The notes below the pieces were generated by a model. The model was not told where the DNA came from and made no database searches. It saw only the letters and a list, made by a program, of their open reading frames with translations. The position numbers and the translations under genes are program-made. Of a stretch of 64,000 nucleotides of DNA, positions 22,746 to 34,565 are shown piece after piece. The stretch lies in assembly GCA_038373885.1 (NCBI GenBank), contig JAWZYV010019914.1, positions 806,001-870,000 on the forward strand, given 5' to 3'. This DNA comes from Cheiracanthium punctorium (taxonomy: Eukaryota > Arthropoda > Arachnida > Araneae > Cheiracanthiidae). How positions within the stretch are numbered: position 1 is the first letter of the stretch; each line of letters starts with the position of its first letter.

Positions 22746-25700
22746 TCGTACATGGTAAGTATTTTGACTTTGCAATCATGTGATCTTGCTTCTAGAAGCT
22801 CTCTGGAGTCTAATGCTTTAATAAGTTCAATCGAAAAAACGGAACACCAATACCACTTTCACACGCACGAAAAAAAATGTAATATTGATTATACAATAAA
22901 TATTTTAAATTCAAAAACCTTTAATGCTGATTCTTCTGTTAACTTTTATTCATCACGATTTTTTAAAATAAAAATACAGAAACTTGAATTTGATGGTGAT
23001 TATTCCGATGTCTGCCTTTAACCCCGCTTGTTCCGGCGACTTCATATGACATGCATAAAATTATCCAAAAACATAAAATTAAAAAGGACAGAAACTTACC
23101 CATACCCAATAAATAATAGCAAACAATAGCGGGGGGAAAAGAAAGCTCCTCCTGATCAATATCCCAAGGCATCATCCGGAAGATGGATAAGAGTTATTTT
23201 TAATGTGACGTCCTTAATTAAATTTTCCGCCGTTTGTTTACGATAGAACGAATCCCACGGTAGAAGGCAAAGGCGTTTAGGTTCTTGGCGGAAGAAAAAA
23301 ATATGAAATCGAACTCTATAATCTAAGGCATCGACAATAATGTGGGAAATAAAGTATTTGCAAAGCGGAATGTTCCGAAAGTAATATGTATTGGGTAAAC
23401 GAGACTAAATTTAGATGTGCAGCTTATTTGTCGCCAGAAAATAAGTAATTTAGAAAGTGCAACAACGGCTGATTTAACCCAGGTCCATATGAAGTAGTAT
23501 ATTATTAAATCCAACAGCATAGCTCACCGAAAAGAACTTACGTCAAATGCATATAAAGAAAATCACGGTGCTCATGATTGAAATTACATTTTTTAATGCT
23601 TTAATGAATACATTCTTTCAATATGATTCAAAATTAAAATATGTAATTAAGACATGCATCATCCGTATTCGCAGAATATCCGTATATGTTAAAATTTTGG
23701 AATACTGTTATTTGAAGTTAGTACTTATGCCGTTTTGCTAGTCTTCCTAGAGGTAAAGTAATGTTTATGAGCTTAACGAGTATTCACCTTTTCAAGTTAC
23801 TTTTCATACTTAAATTTCAGATGATTACGTTATCTCTGTGCTGAAATACTTTACTTTTCTGTATTTAAAAAACACAGAAAAGATGAGGATTTTGGATGTT
23901 GAAGATGTTGATGATTTTCCATAATTGATGAGATACGGTACAAAAAGACCAAATTTGCCCTGTTTTATCTTCAGGTAACGCAAAAGAAAAAAAACATGTT
24001 TTGCACTGTATATTTTCGTTTGTCGAGTAATTCATTCAATATTTTTATTCCTTTTGTGGAAAGACTATAAAATTAGATTAAAAGTTTTACTTTCGCAGTT
24101 ATTTTCATATTGAAAAACTATAGTACGTTTTAGTTTTTTGTTATGTAGTTTGTAAAAAGTTTATGATAAATTTATATATACCATTAATGAAATCATAATT
24201 TATGAGTTGCTTATATAATGTGGTTTGGAAAATTTTGCCGAGAAATTACACTTAACAACACCAACGGAACTGTATTTTTTAAAAGCTGAACTTAAGTAAA
24301 AATCTAAGTACTTTAAAAAATTTTTCAATCTATGGTAGAAAATAATATTAATAAGAGTGTTTATACTCTTCTCAGTTTGTAAGTAAAATAAAAATACCTT
24401 TTAAGAATATGAGAAACATTAATTGAAAAGAATGATATATTTTACGAAAATACTATTCTTGATGATTTATTAGGTATACTATTCTATACACTCCCCAATG
24501 TTTTAAAAACTCTTCCATTTATAGAAAAAAGGAATAATTTTATTAGTACGGGAAATTAAAAGGGTGCCACCTTTTTGCATTAAACAACAAGGAAGTATCA
24601 AGTTTGACGTAAGAAACACACAAAAAAATAACTGTGATAGAAGACTATAGGTTTCAAAATACTATATGCAAATCTAGTCATGGTAGAATTCTGAAATTGA
24701 TTTCGTCGGGGAAAAAAATGGTGAATAAAAGTTATTTTAATGCAAGTTTTTTAATTAAATTCTTCCGCCATTCAGTTCGAATAAAATAAATTAAATTCGC
24801 TGTTCTCAATGGGTAAGAAATTCCGCGCCTGCGGGTGAATGAAGTTTTAACAATAGTACTCCCAAATGAAAAGTTCCAAAGAATGCCCCAGAATTTTTTA
24901 ATCCAGAATTGAAGACGGCAGGATAGGAGTTCTGGAAAATTGTTTGGTATAAACGCATTCTCTGTAGTTCATCGAAATTTCTTCATTCATATTTTTCTCG
25001 GAATACATTAGTCTAGGACACGCATTAATCTGTTGTTCTCGTTTCAGTTTAAATTACTTTAAAACAGGAATATTGCTGAGCTAATGTAGCAAGACAAGGA
25101 AAGTTAATGTTTTGGGATTTCACAATAAATGGAAGAAATGCATATACATATATATTTATTTTTCTTTTCATCATTATATTTTATTAATATTTTCGAATGT
25201 TAAAAGTTTTTATCACATTCTGTTTTTATAAAAAGTTCAATCTGTTGAGGTAATATACATTTTTATACAAGATTTTCTTTCAACGCTATAAACATAAGTG
25301 AATTAACATTTATCAGTAAGTTGGTGAAATTTTACCTTTAAGAATAAATATGTGCATAGTATTATGACGTTTTATTTTTACACTCAATCACCTATGATTA
25401 GCAGAATAATATTTAAATACTTTATTCCTATTTTTCAAATTTTATAACTAAAAAGAAATAGTTTTTAGACAACCACTTTAGAGATATATATTTCCTATTT
25501 TCCTATAAAAATCTAACTTTTTCCAACTAAAAGGTTGCATGAGAGGGATTAGTCTCTCCTACCCAGTTAGGTAAATGTCGAAAATGTTATTTCAGAATTT
25601 TGCTGCTTATGACTGGAAAATTTTATCACCATCACATATATCCTGAACATAAGTGCAAAAAGAAAAATAAATTGTTTAAATTCTATTAAAGTTTGCTTCA

Positions 25701-27209
25701 CTTATTAAAATATTGTTTTACTTTCTACTGCTTCATACGTACACGCGTACCAGCATTTTTTATTATTTCCGCATACAACACTCTAATTTCGCGTGCAACA
25801 AATAAAACGAGATTCAATTAATTTTATAGAAAAGCTGTGCATTCTTGCGTAATGCAAAAGAAAATAATTCGTTTCCATTTATTTTAGCGCCTTATGAAAT
25901 TATAAATTAAATATTGCGTTTTAAGTAATCTTGTTTAACAAAAGCATGAGGAAGCACGTAAGTAACGTGTGGAAAACATTGAAACTTATTAAAATTTGTT
26001 TTAATTGAAAAGCTAGGTAGACGGAAAGTTTTAATTAAAATGTTTTGTAATTAAATTGTTTTATAAATATTCTAAGAATAAATATTATGATAAATTATAT
26101 CTGTCTTATGATAAATTATATCTGTTTTTTTATGTGTGAGATACAGAAAACGAAATATACGTAAAAAAGAAAAGCACAGAAAAATTTGTAAATGAATATT
26201 TTTAAAATTTGACAGTTAGAACTTTGTACTAAAATGAATAATACGATGCTGGAAAAATGATTCTTTATTACCTTTGTTTTATCAAAAATGATTGTTATTC
26301 TGTTCAAATCTTCATTTAAAGCTGATTTAATAAATATAAATGTTGTTAAAATGTATAAAATATTGCTATACAGTTGCTATTATAAAACGCCGTTCGTCTT
26401 TATGACTGTTTTATAAAAATATAAATAAATAAATAAATAAACAGAATTCATATTTTAAAATTATCTTTTCCATCTGAAAAGTTTCATTAATATAAATGTG
26501 TTAATGAAAACAATTAAAGTGTAAAAAAGTAGAAATACTAAAATTTTTTCTCGAAAATTCAGTGTCATTATATGTATGAATCTGTTATTCAAAACTGAAA
26601 CAAATTATGAAACTCACGTAAATGTTTGGTCTGAATATTCAAGAATAAAAATAATAAATAAATGATGATAAATTTTAATTCTGGTTTATTAAACAAGCAA
26701 AAGAAATCTAAATTTTCTATAGCGAAGTTTTATAATGTTTCGATGTTCTTAAAGAAATGAAAATTGAAGAAATGCTACTTATATTTAGAAATGACTTTCT
26801 ATATACAATTTAAAATCCATAAAAACTATAGTTTTTAATTTCCTGTAAGATACAAAAGGAATATGTGTATTAAATTAATAAAGCAATAATATCTAAAGAT
26901 ATACCTGAAAAACATAAAATAAAAATAATAATTAAACAATAGTAGCAAATGCTGTTCAGTGAAATTAAAGGAATGTAAGAAATTTGCATATATCTTAGTA
27001 CTGTGTAACAATGTTATCGCTCTGATAAAGTATTTATATTTTTGCAGAAGAAAAGGTATTATTTATTTTGTTGTAAACCTTTTGGGTTAGTATGATATTA
27101 GTATTATTATGAGAGAAATTCAACTGCATGGTAATTTCTCCACAACGCTTTTTGCTTGATGATTTAAAGCCCCGTATTTCTTTGTATATTGTACATGCTT
27201 AAAAAACGC
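22746..27209. other. 4.5 kb of AT-rich sequence without recognised features
   Basis: No recognisable protein, SINE or terminal repeat. A short (AAAT)n run lies at about 26418-26440. This is the longest plain stretch outside the 59.7-64 kb end region. Confidence 0.45.
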
Positions 27210-27305
27210 AACTAAATTTGCTCCGATGGAACTATATTAGCTGCGAAGGATTTAAAATCGTGGCAAGTATGTCCCAATTTAAAATCTTTCGGAGCAAATT
27301 TAGTT
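27210..27305. repeat. 17-bp perfect inverted repeat
   Basis: AACTAAATTTGCTCCGA (27210-27226) and its exact reverse complement (27289-27305) enclose 62 bases that hold a second partial pair (GGATTTAAAATC / AATTTAAAATCTTTC). It may be a very short MITE; no target-site duplication was seen. Confidence 0.75.
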
Positions 27306-28908
27306 CTTTTTTGAAGCGTGTAGGTTCCGTTAAGCGTCAAATAAACAGAGTTTTGCTCCTTCAAGTATATTTTATTCAGAACTATATTGAAGTAATCAAG
27401 TGTTTTATACATTTACTATTCTGCGTCAGACAACAGATTAAGAATTTTTCTGGCTATTTAAATTAAAATATTTCATGCAGTAATAGAATATATATAGGAT
27501 CGACCGATAGTATCGGATAGTATCCAATTTCTTTAGGTATTGGTATGGGTTCTTTCATATTTCAAAAGTATCGGGAAAGTATCGGTTCCCGATATATTCA
27601 TCCCTTTTTACCGATACTTTTAAACCGATACTTAGCTTTTTAGAAGAAAATCCACGCAGACGCAATACCACTCAAGAATCTGTTATGTTGATGAGATTAG
27701 AGGCGTCTTTCATTGGTATATTTGTTTGAACAATGTTTTTTTTTTTTTTTTTTGTTCCTTACCATCACCAAATATGGATGTACCATCCTCAAGTGTAGAA
27801 GGAAGTATGGATGAGGAAAAGTTAGATGACAGTGCAACTGGGCACTCGTTTTTCTATTAAAATATTTCGATTTGGAACCTAACAGTAAATATGCGATCTA
27901 TAAAGAATTCAAAAAGCAGATGTCCAGAGATAAGCTATAAGTTTACTTCAGCTTTAAAAAAGGGGTCATCATGTATTATATATATGCATACATAAATTTT
28001 ATGGGGGTGTGATAGGTGTATGGCTTTTGAATTGGCTTTAAATTTTTGTTTAAAACTGGATTTAAATTTTATTTAAAAAATGGCGCAATCTCGAAAAGGA
28101 CATCTGATTCGGCTTGGGTATGATATCGATAACAAAACTGATGGAGGAGACTGTCATTGACATCGTTTGATATCTCAGGGGATGACGGCCTTTAAAATTA
28201 CGGAAAAATCAATATTGATATTTATGAGTGACCCCTAATTTAAATAATTTATTTTAAATCGGCCCTTCAAAATTTTCATATTGTGATTTTGCGTCGGAAA
28301 TTAAACCGAAACTAGCCTTAAGACTCACTTTCACACTTTCGAAAAAGTATTCGAGTGTAAGTACCATGTCAGTATACTTCGCAAGCGCGAGCTTGTACTT
28401 CGTAGCACGCAATATACTTCGTTCGCAATAAATGCTGCTCTAGCTCAGATTGGCAAGGAGGCAAGCAACAAGCATCGTATTTACGGACGTTCAGTGAGAA
28501 TGGCTGCGACGTATCTGACACTTTGTAGGTTTCCATCAACTTTGTAGGTTTCCATCAACATTTTTCATATTTAAAATTTTTTTCTATATAAAAACGTATC
28601 ATGTCACACAGCAATAAGTTCTAAAATTTCTTTTAAATTTGTGTTTTTTTTTTACATAAACTAATTGTTATTCACAAAACGAAAGTAAAAAATATGGCGA
28701 TTACTCAAATACGTTTTTGAGTGGTTGTACGGTCTGATGGTAAATTCTCTTTAAAAGTCCGCCGCCGAAGGCACTCCCATCGTGTAGACTTGCCATAATA
28801 GTAGGGGAGCCCGTGATGCTAATTGGGTAGTTATTCGAGCGTCGTCAGGACCTATTAAATTTTGTAGTTTAGATAATAAGGAGAATAAAAAGTTACATAA
28901 TGTTTCAT

Positions 28909-30020
28909 TCAGTGGTGGGGGAAGAGCGTATACAGACCTTCAAAGATGTAAAAAAAAAAAAAAACCTGAAAATTTTTAGAAAAAAGAGCAGATACGTCAA
29001 TATAACGGCGTGCATCGTGAACTCCAAGATCCATCCATATTTTAACCCATAGGTTCCCAACCTTTTTTGAACTGGTGCCCCCTTTTCTGGTGAATATTTC
29101 AATACCGCCCCCCTCCCACTCCAGAGAAACAAGAGCATACATAATGCATGGTGAAAACAAGAATTAAATTTAAAAAAAAATTACTAATAGATAGAATATT
29201 GTTGGAATTGAAACGCTACTGAATTTCTTCTTCATTTGAAAAAGAGGAATAAAAGTTTTAGCTTACCTGTTATAAGGACAGGCAGGGGTTTTGATGATAC
29301 AAAGTAATAGATAATTAACTATTGCTTTCTAAATAAATAAATTGATAGTTTCAGAGAACAATCAAAACGCATACTTTATTAAAAAGTATTTTTATTAGAA
29401 TTTATTTTTATTAAAATATTATCAGTGTAATTTTTAAGTCTTTTTTAGACTATATTTTGTTTAGACTATATTTGGGCCCACGCCCCTCCGTGCCGTATCA
29501 ACGCCCCCTAATTTTCTGTGGGTCTTTTACCGCCCCCTGAAAGCCTCAAACGCCCACAAGGGGGCGTTATCGCCCACGTTGGGAACCTATGTTTTAACCG
29601 ATGCTTGGAGATGTCCCATATTGACCAACATGATGACAACAATATCTGTGTCTGAAGTTCTGATTGTAACTGTAGAATCTTCTTTTATTTGACTTGCCAA
29701 AAATACAATTTTTGTATCTGCTTCTTCATGATCAGGACATGAGAGTTCATGGTCGATTGTTCAGGTAACTTTATTATCGGTAACTGAATATACATAACAC
29801 ATATCATGATTAAGATGAATTGTTTCGTTACTAATAATAGTAGCCATTTCCTGATCAGCTGAATGATGAATTAAAAACTTGACAAAAGCTTCTTTGAATT
29901 CGATATTTCTTAATTCTTTCTGAAAATTTGCTGTTCTTGTTTATTGAGGACCAAAGATGTAGAACTCCTTGTCATCTACGCTAACTCGAAGAGCGTGCTC
30001 GTTATCTTTGATCGAGCTAT
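28909..30020 (-). pseudogene. Conserved uncharacterised EADT-motif protein, split by a MITE
   Basis: Read on the minus strand from 30020 downward, one frame gives IKDNEHALRVSVDDKEFYIF, a stop, then FQKELRNIEFKEAFVKFLIH, ATIISNETIHLNHDMCYVYS, a stop, then CPDHEEADTKIVFLASQIKE and IRTSDTDIVVIMLVNMGHLQ. A 544-bp MITE follows (29048-29591). With the MITE and one duplication copy set aside, the frame continues directly with KIWMDLGVHDARRYIDV, then a low-complexity F run and FEGLYTLFP, stopping at 28909. From memory, the block order (FYIFGP, HEEADT, SSDTDI, KxWMDxG, RRYIxV, LPGxHAxTGCD) is that of a large family of uncharacterised animal proteins. The EADT and DTD blocks resemble the acidic clusters of PIN/XPG-type nucleases; that function is inference. 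Two stops and the insertion make it dead. Confidence 0.7.
29048..29591. mobile_element. 544-bp hAT-type MITE with perfect 8-bp duplication
   Basis: Ends CATAGGTTCCCAAC and GTTGGGAACCTATG are exact inverted repeats. Both sides are flanked by TTTTAACC (29040-29047 and 29592-29599). GC-rich C-runs lie just inside each end and the centre is AT-rich. An 8-bp duplication with GGTTCCCAAC-type tips fits hAT MITEs. It sits inside the antisense EADT-motif relic. Confidence 0.92.
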
Positions 30021-31237
30021 TGTTGCACGCTCTAATCTTCATTGACGATCTTTATTGGTTTGGTTCGTATTTTTATTGCTTTGGCTCGTATTTTTATTAC
30101 TACGGCTCTTAAAAATCGGTAGATTATATTTTTTTCGAGATTCTTGCATCATTTCCTTCAAAATAACAAAAATTCAACCGCGCTCGAGAATGTCACGACA
30201 ACGTTTTTTCTTTTTTTTTTTCAATTTTGTAACCCTCTCACTCCCTTACGTTACATTCAAATCGTCAGATTTTCTGAATGTACACTTTTCAGCTAGTAAT
30301 TAACCTACCTTATCTTAATCTGACGGGCTTCAGTATTTCTGACGATCAATTTTTTTTTTTTACTAATCTCATGAGCTGTCCCAGACGCTCTTCCCTACAT
30401 ACAGGACTTATATATGGTGGAGGTACTCAACATGATGCAAGGTATCCCCCTATGTTCATCTGACGCGCTCGAGTAAATCCCCCAAAACACCATGGGCTCC
30501 CTTACTATAACGCAAAATGCTCATTGTAAATACTGAATCATGTACAGAGAAAAACAATATAGTAATATGGAAAAAAGCCGTCTTAGTCAAATGCGAAACC
30601 TTAATTAATATTAATCAAGTAATGAACTATAAAAAACTAATGATTTTTATTTTGCTTTTTTGGGGGGGTGGGAACTATTTTTTCCGAAACTAGTAAAGAT
30701 TTATCGAAGATTTGAAAGGTTTTGAAGTTTTTAGGAAATTTGATCTCAAACACATAAATCTTACGATAAAATGACTTGTCTTATATAACTTTTACTTTGT
30801 CTTTGATCTATCCCGACTTAGGAAAAGTATAAATTATTTGAGACATTTTTTGTAATCGCTTCATTCCTTGGATTAAGATTAATTTTACAACTAGCATAGA
30901 ATATTATTATACATGGGATAGTGCAAACAGCATTCAATTTGTAAACTTAGTGATTTTTGCATGAAAAAATTAAAAATTTCTTTAACGATAGCGATATTTT
31001 GCTTGACCCCGAATTTGCTCTGATTCGTCCCAATAAGTGTTTTGTCAATCGTATTCATGAAAAAAATTAGAGTTAACTTATAAATTTTGTGCATAATCAG
31101 GGTTTTTTTTAATTTTGTTTTGTTTGATGCTAAAAATAAATTTTACTTACTAAAAAATTCTTGGGCTCTCTGTAAAATTAGAATATAATTATACTCGGCT
31201 AATTCAAAACATGATGTACCGCAATTTCTAGAGATAG

Positions 31238-31411
31238 TCTGGCAACTAAGAAGACGTAAATTCTCTAAAAACACTGGTAGAACTTTTTGAGGGGTTCTAA
31301 CGCATATTCAAGATACATCAGGAGAAAATCACCCAAAACTCTAGACCGTTAGATCGATAGCCACGCGAGGAGAAAGAATCCCGAACCTGCACACTTCAGA
31401 CATTTCCTAAT
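31238..31411 (-). mobile_element. SINE family B, degraded copy
   Basis: On the minus strand it reads GTGTGCAGGTTCGGGATTC (B-box region), TCTAGAGTTTTGGGTGATTT and ATGCGTTAGAACCCCTCAAA, in the same order as 19069-19298. The head is eroded. It lies inside the hAT-like element, so it entered after that element or was carried by it. Confidence 0.78.
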
Positions 31412-31774
31412 GTTCAGCGTTTTATATATTCGGTATTGGTTGGCATGTTTTAATAGAAAAGAAGGACTATAAATACTGTACACTCACTTAAATGTATTCG
31501 CTGCTTTATTTTTAATGCTTTCTACTGGGTTTAAATTTTTATCTATGAGCTAGCTCATCATGGTGTTATTCATTTTCACGATAACTGCACTCTTGTTACA
31601 AAATCTGCCCACAGCTGTAGATTTAAATGGCATTAAATCATGTAAAGTATCGGTACCGGCCGATACAATAACTGTAATGTATCGGTATCGGCTATTTCTA
31701 AAATGAGTTTATAGTTAAAGTATCGGTATGGGTTATCGTTGAAAATGTGGCATAGGTCGATCCCTAAATATTTA

Positions 31775-32822
31775 TAGATTAATTACTTCAAGGCAATACA
31801 ATATTTATATATTAATAACTTCAATTGTACTATTAACTGTATTTAACTATATACAGCAATTTTTAAAACTTTCATTGGTCATGTATTCTATGATGAATCA
31901 ATTATTCTGGGTTATTGTATTATGCCAGTTATGCGTTATTAATTTATTTCCTTTCAAAAATTTAAGTGAAGATATCGGATTTTTATGCATAGCTTGTAAT
32001 GTTTTGCATAACATTGTTTCCTTATTTTTAAGTAGACTATTTAATTTATGATTCCATTTTATTCCCTATAAAATATTCAGTATTTTCGACGCACTAATTG
32101 ACTCAGTTCTAGCAGTAGGGCCTTTATCCTTTTAAAAATACACAATTGAAATTAATATTCTCAATACTAGTTTATTTTAGATTCCCGCAACTTTGAAGTA
32201 AAATTTCAAAAACATATTATTCCATCTAAAATAAACGAAAAAATAATATTAGTACTAAATCTATATTTCGGAAAAATAAGAAAGACTTTACTTTGAAAAT
32301 TGCTGTATTATTTAAACAACAGCAAGATCATAAATTTTAAAAAATTGAATATTTGTACTTGCAAATATAAAAATATAATAAGGAACAAAAATAGTTCATC
32401 ATACTTTAATCTAATAAATCCGAAAAGTAAATTTATCAACGAATCCAGGTAGAATTTCTGGCGAATTTCCAAATTTGTTCTTTCCCCAGGTAAAACCTTT
32501 TGAAGAATATAAAAATCTATTCATGATTAAAACTACTGCTGTAAATTTTGATAGAACATTTTGCCAAATAAATAGGGTTTACCGTATTGAATTTTTGCAT
32601 ATTACACTTCATTTACAAGATTACTTCATTTACAAGTCATCATGACGACATTTTTATTGACGCTGGTATTGAGTTCACCATTTTCTTTAATCCTCAGTTT
32701 TATTAATGAAAAATAGAGTTCGAAAAATGCTACGCAATCATATTTTAACGGAAGATTAATTTTACTTAATAAACTAATCTCAAACTATAATAATAACTAA
32801 TATATTCTTTCTTGACACATAC
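31775..32822. other. AT-rich stretch without recognised features
   Basis: No coding signal, SINE or inverted repeat was recognised. Confidence 0.5.
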
Positions 32823-32824
32823 AT

Positions 32825-33989
32825 CACTGCAAATTCCCTGCACACATTGGGAACACATTTGGAATACATTTATTGGAAAAAAGTGTTCCAGTTACCTAAA
32901 AGTGTTCTGAAATGCGTTCCGAATGTGATTCTTTATAAAGGAAGTGTTCCGAAAGTGTTCTGAAAATGTTCTGAAAGTGTTATGCTTAGGATATTAGTTA
33001 ATCTAAACTTAGGAACACATTTGAGAACAGATTGGGAACACCTTAAAAATAGATTGGGAACACAAATTAGAAGCACATATGAGTACAGATTGGGAACACT
33101 GGTGAAATCATTGCTTTCTTTGTTACAACGATATTGCTATGAGCGAGTAGCCTGAACGGTATAGCATTGGCCTCGAGATCGGGAGGTCCGGGGTTCGAAT
33201 CCCGCTGCCGGTAAGTGAGAAAAAATAAAATCCAAGTCCACAAATTAATTCTAAAGTTCAATAACAAATGACAGCACTAAATTATAGGAATTAACTAAAA
33301 TTCAATAATTCATTAAAATCAGTTTCAAACGCTAAAAAATTCTAAGTCCAATTCCAAAACTCAAAAGTAGTTCCTAAACATAACACCAGATTGCAGCACT
33401 AAAAATGCAATAACAAATGGCAGCATTAAAATTAATTAATAATTAAATGAAATAACTAAAATGTCCCAATCGAAACATAGCAGACTCCAAATCCAGAAAA
33501 AATACAACTCAACCATCCAGGATGGAAACAACTTAACTCCACCCCTTACGCCAATTGCGGCCGCGCCCCTTGATGACGTCACTTCCGCCGCACCTGCTCT
33601 TACTTTTTAGAAAGTGTTCTCAAATCTAATCCTAAAAGCATTCCTTAAAGTGTGCTAAAAAGGATGACAAAATAAGTGTCCTAAAAAGTATTCTGAAATG
33701 GGTTCCAAACAGTGTTCTCAAATGTGTTCCAAAAAGTGTTCTCAAAAAGGGGACAAAATAAGTGTTCCAAAAAGTGCTCTGAAATGGGTTCCAAAAAGTG
33801 TTCTACAATGTGTTCCCAAAAAGTATTCTCAAAAAGGGGACAAATAAGTGTTCGGAAGTGTGTTCCAAAAAGTGTTCTGAAATGAGTTCCAAAAAGTGCT
33901 CTGAAATGTGCTTTTAAAAGTGTTTTCAAAAAGGGGACAAAATAAGTGTTCCAAAAAGTGTTCTAAAATGTGTTCAAAGATTTGCAGTG
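32825..33989 (-). mobile_element. CACTG...CAGTG element, copy 1
   Basis: Ends CACTGCAAATTCCC and AAAGATTTGCAGTG are inverted for the outer ten bases, with AT on both sides (32823-32824 and 33990-33991), a 2-bp duplication. Both ends hold long arrays of GTGTTC / GGAACAC motifs (about 32840-33110 and 33600-33980). CACTR tips, a 2-3-bp duplication and subterminal repeat arrays are the CACTA (EnSpm) layout, so I read this as a non-autonomous CACTA-type element. The interior has a tRNA-like block and AT-rich duplicated segments. Strand is set relative to copy 2 (taken as plus). Confidence 0.82.
33141..33215 (+). repeat. tRNA-like block inside CACTA-type copy 1
   Basis: Contains GTAGCCTGAACGGTATAGCA (D-arm/A-box-like) and GGGGTTCGAATCCCG (a good T-arm/B-box). 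The ends do not pair as an acceptor stem and the anticodon arm would have an 8-base loop, so it is not a working tRNA gene. It could be a captured SINE head or internal Pol III promoter. Confidence 0.7.
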
Positions 33990-33991
33990 AT

Positions 33992-34565
33992 TAATGTACA
34001 CGTAACAGTTCACTTAATCAAGATAGATGAATGTAATACTAAGTTAGTTGACAAAATAATTTTCAATGTCTTAAGTTTTCGCGACTTGAAAAAGATGTTT
34101 CCACCCTACAACTTCTGGTGATTGCACAAAATAAACGGGAAAGGCTGTTACACAAAGTTTAACCCACCATTGGCATTAGGTTTAACTTGTACACCCTCAT
34201 CGTAGAAAATATGGGGTTGTGAAGATTTCCCTTCGTTGCCTGGTCTTGTTTCTCAGAGCCTTGCATCCGCTAGAAGATAGCTTTATGCAAGCGCAAGGTG
34301 AGTCTCTGTGGAATGATGCAATACTTAGTAAAGAAGAGAGATCTTTAACGCCGTGACGCCGTGCTTTTTCAGTGATTGGAGAGCTCATGTAATCAAGACT
34401 AATATGAAAAAAGAAAAGAAAAAAAAATTCCAAAATTCTTCCAGATTTTATATACGCACTCGGCTGGAAGAATTTCAGATTTTTTTAAAAATCTATACAA
34501 TCAATTCTGCCATATAAAAGAAAAAAAATAATTGTAATTGCTCATATAGACTCCTGTTCGCATAA
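33992..34565. other. No recognised gene; isolated donor-like site
   Basis: A GCAAG|GTGAGT donor-like string lies near 34298, preceded by a pyrimidine tract and CAG, but the implied exon is only about 40 bases. The antisense frame 34197-34433 has no motif I recognise. Confidence 0.3.

Larger units (their letters stand above)
27495..31766. mobile_element. hAT-like 4.3-kb element with nested insertions
   Basis: Left end TAGGATCGACCGATAG and right end CATAGGTCGATCCCTA form a short inverted repeat with a one-base gap. The flanking 8-mers are AATATATA (27487-27494) and AATATTTA (31767-31774), 7 of 8 matching. Both ends carry several copies of a GTATCGG subterminal motif. Short TIRs, an 8-bp duplication and subterminal motifs fit hAT. 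On the plus strand, 27774 onward reads MDVPSSSVEGSMDEEKLDD and then, after a frameshift, KYFDLEPNSKYAIYKEFKKQ. That could be an eroded hAT N-terminus, but it is weak. A MITE (29048), a SINE (31238) and an unrelated antisense gene relic lie inside. Confidence 0.65.

Noticed and set aside
22614..23021. The longest open frame in the window (135 codons, +)
   Set aside because: Its first third is antisense SINE family B and the rest is AT-rich with no motif; no splice or promoter context.
26418..26440. CRISPR-like short repeat or satellite
   Set aside because: A simple (AAAT)n microsatellite; no spacers and a eukaryotic context. No CRISPR array was seen anywhere in the window.
28280..28420. TACTTCG-rich patch as a regulatory array
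   Set aside because: Only a few loosely spaced copies; no palindrome or consistent period.
28905..29138. Antisense 77-codon frame ending in the EADT relic region
   Set aside because: A different frame over the same MITE boundary and low-complexity tract; the relic is in the other frame.
33141..33215. Working tRNA gene
   Set aside because: B-box is good, but the ends do not form an acceptor stem and the anticodon loop would have 8 bases; it is repeated inside a transposon.
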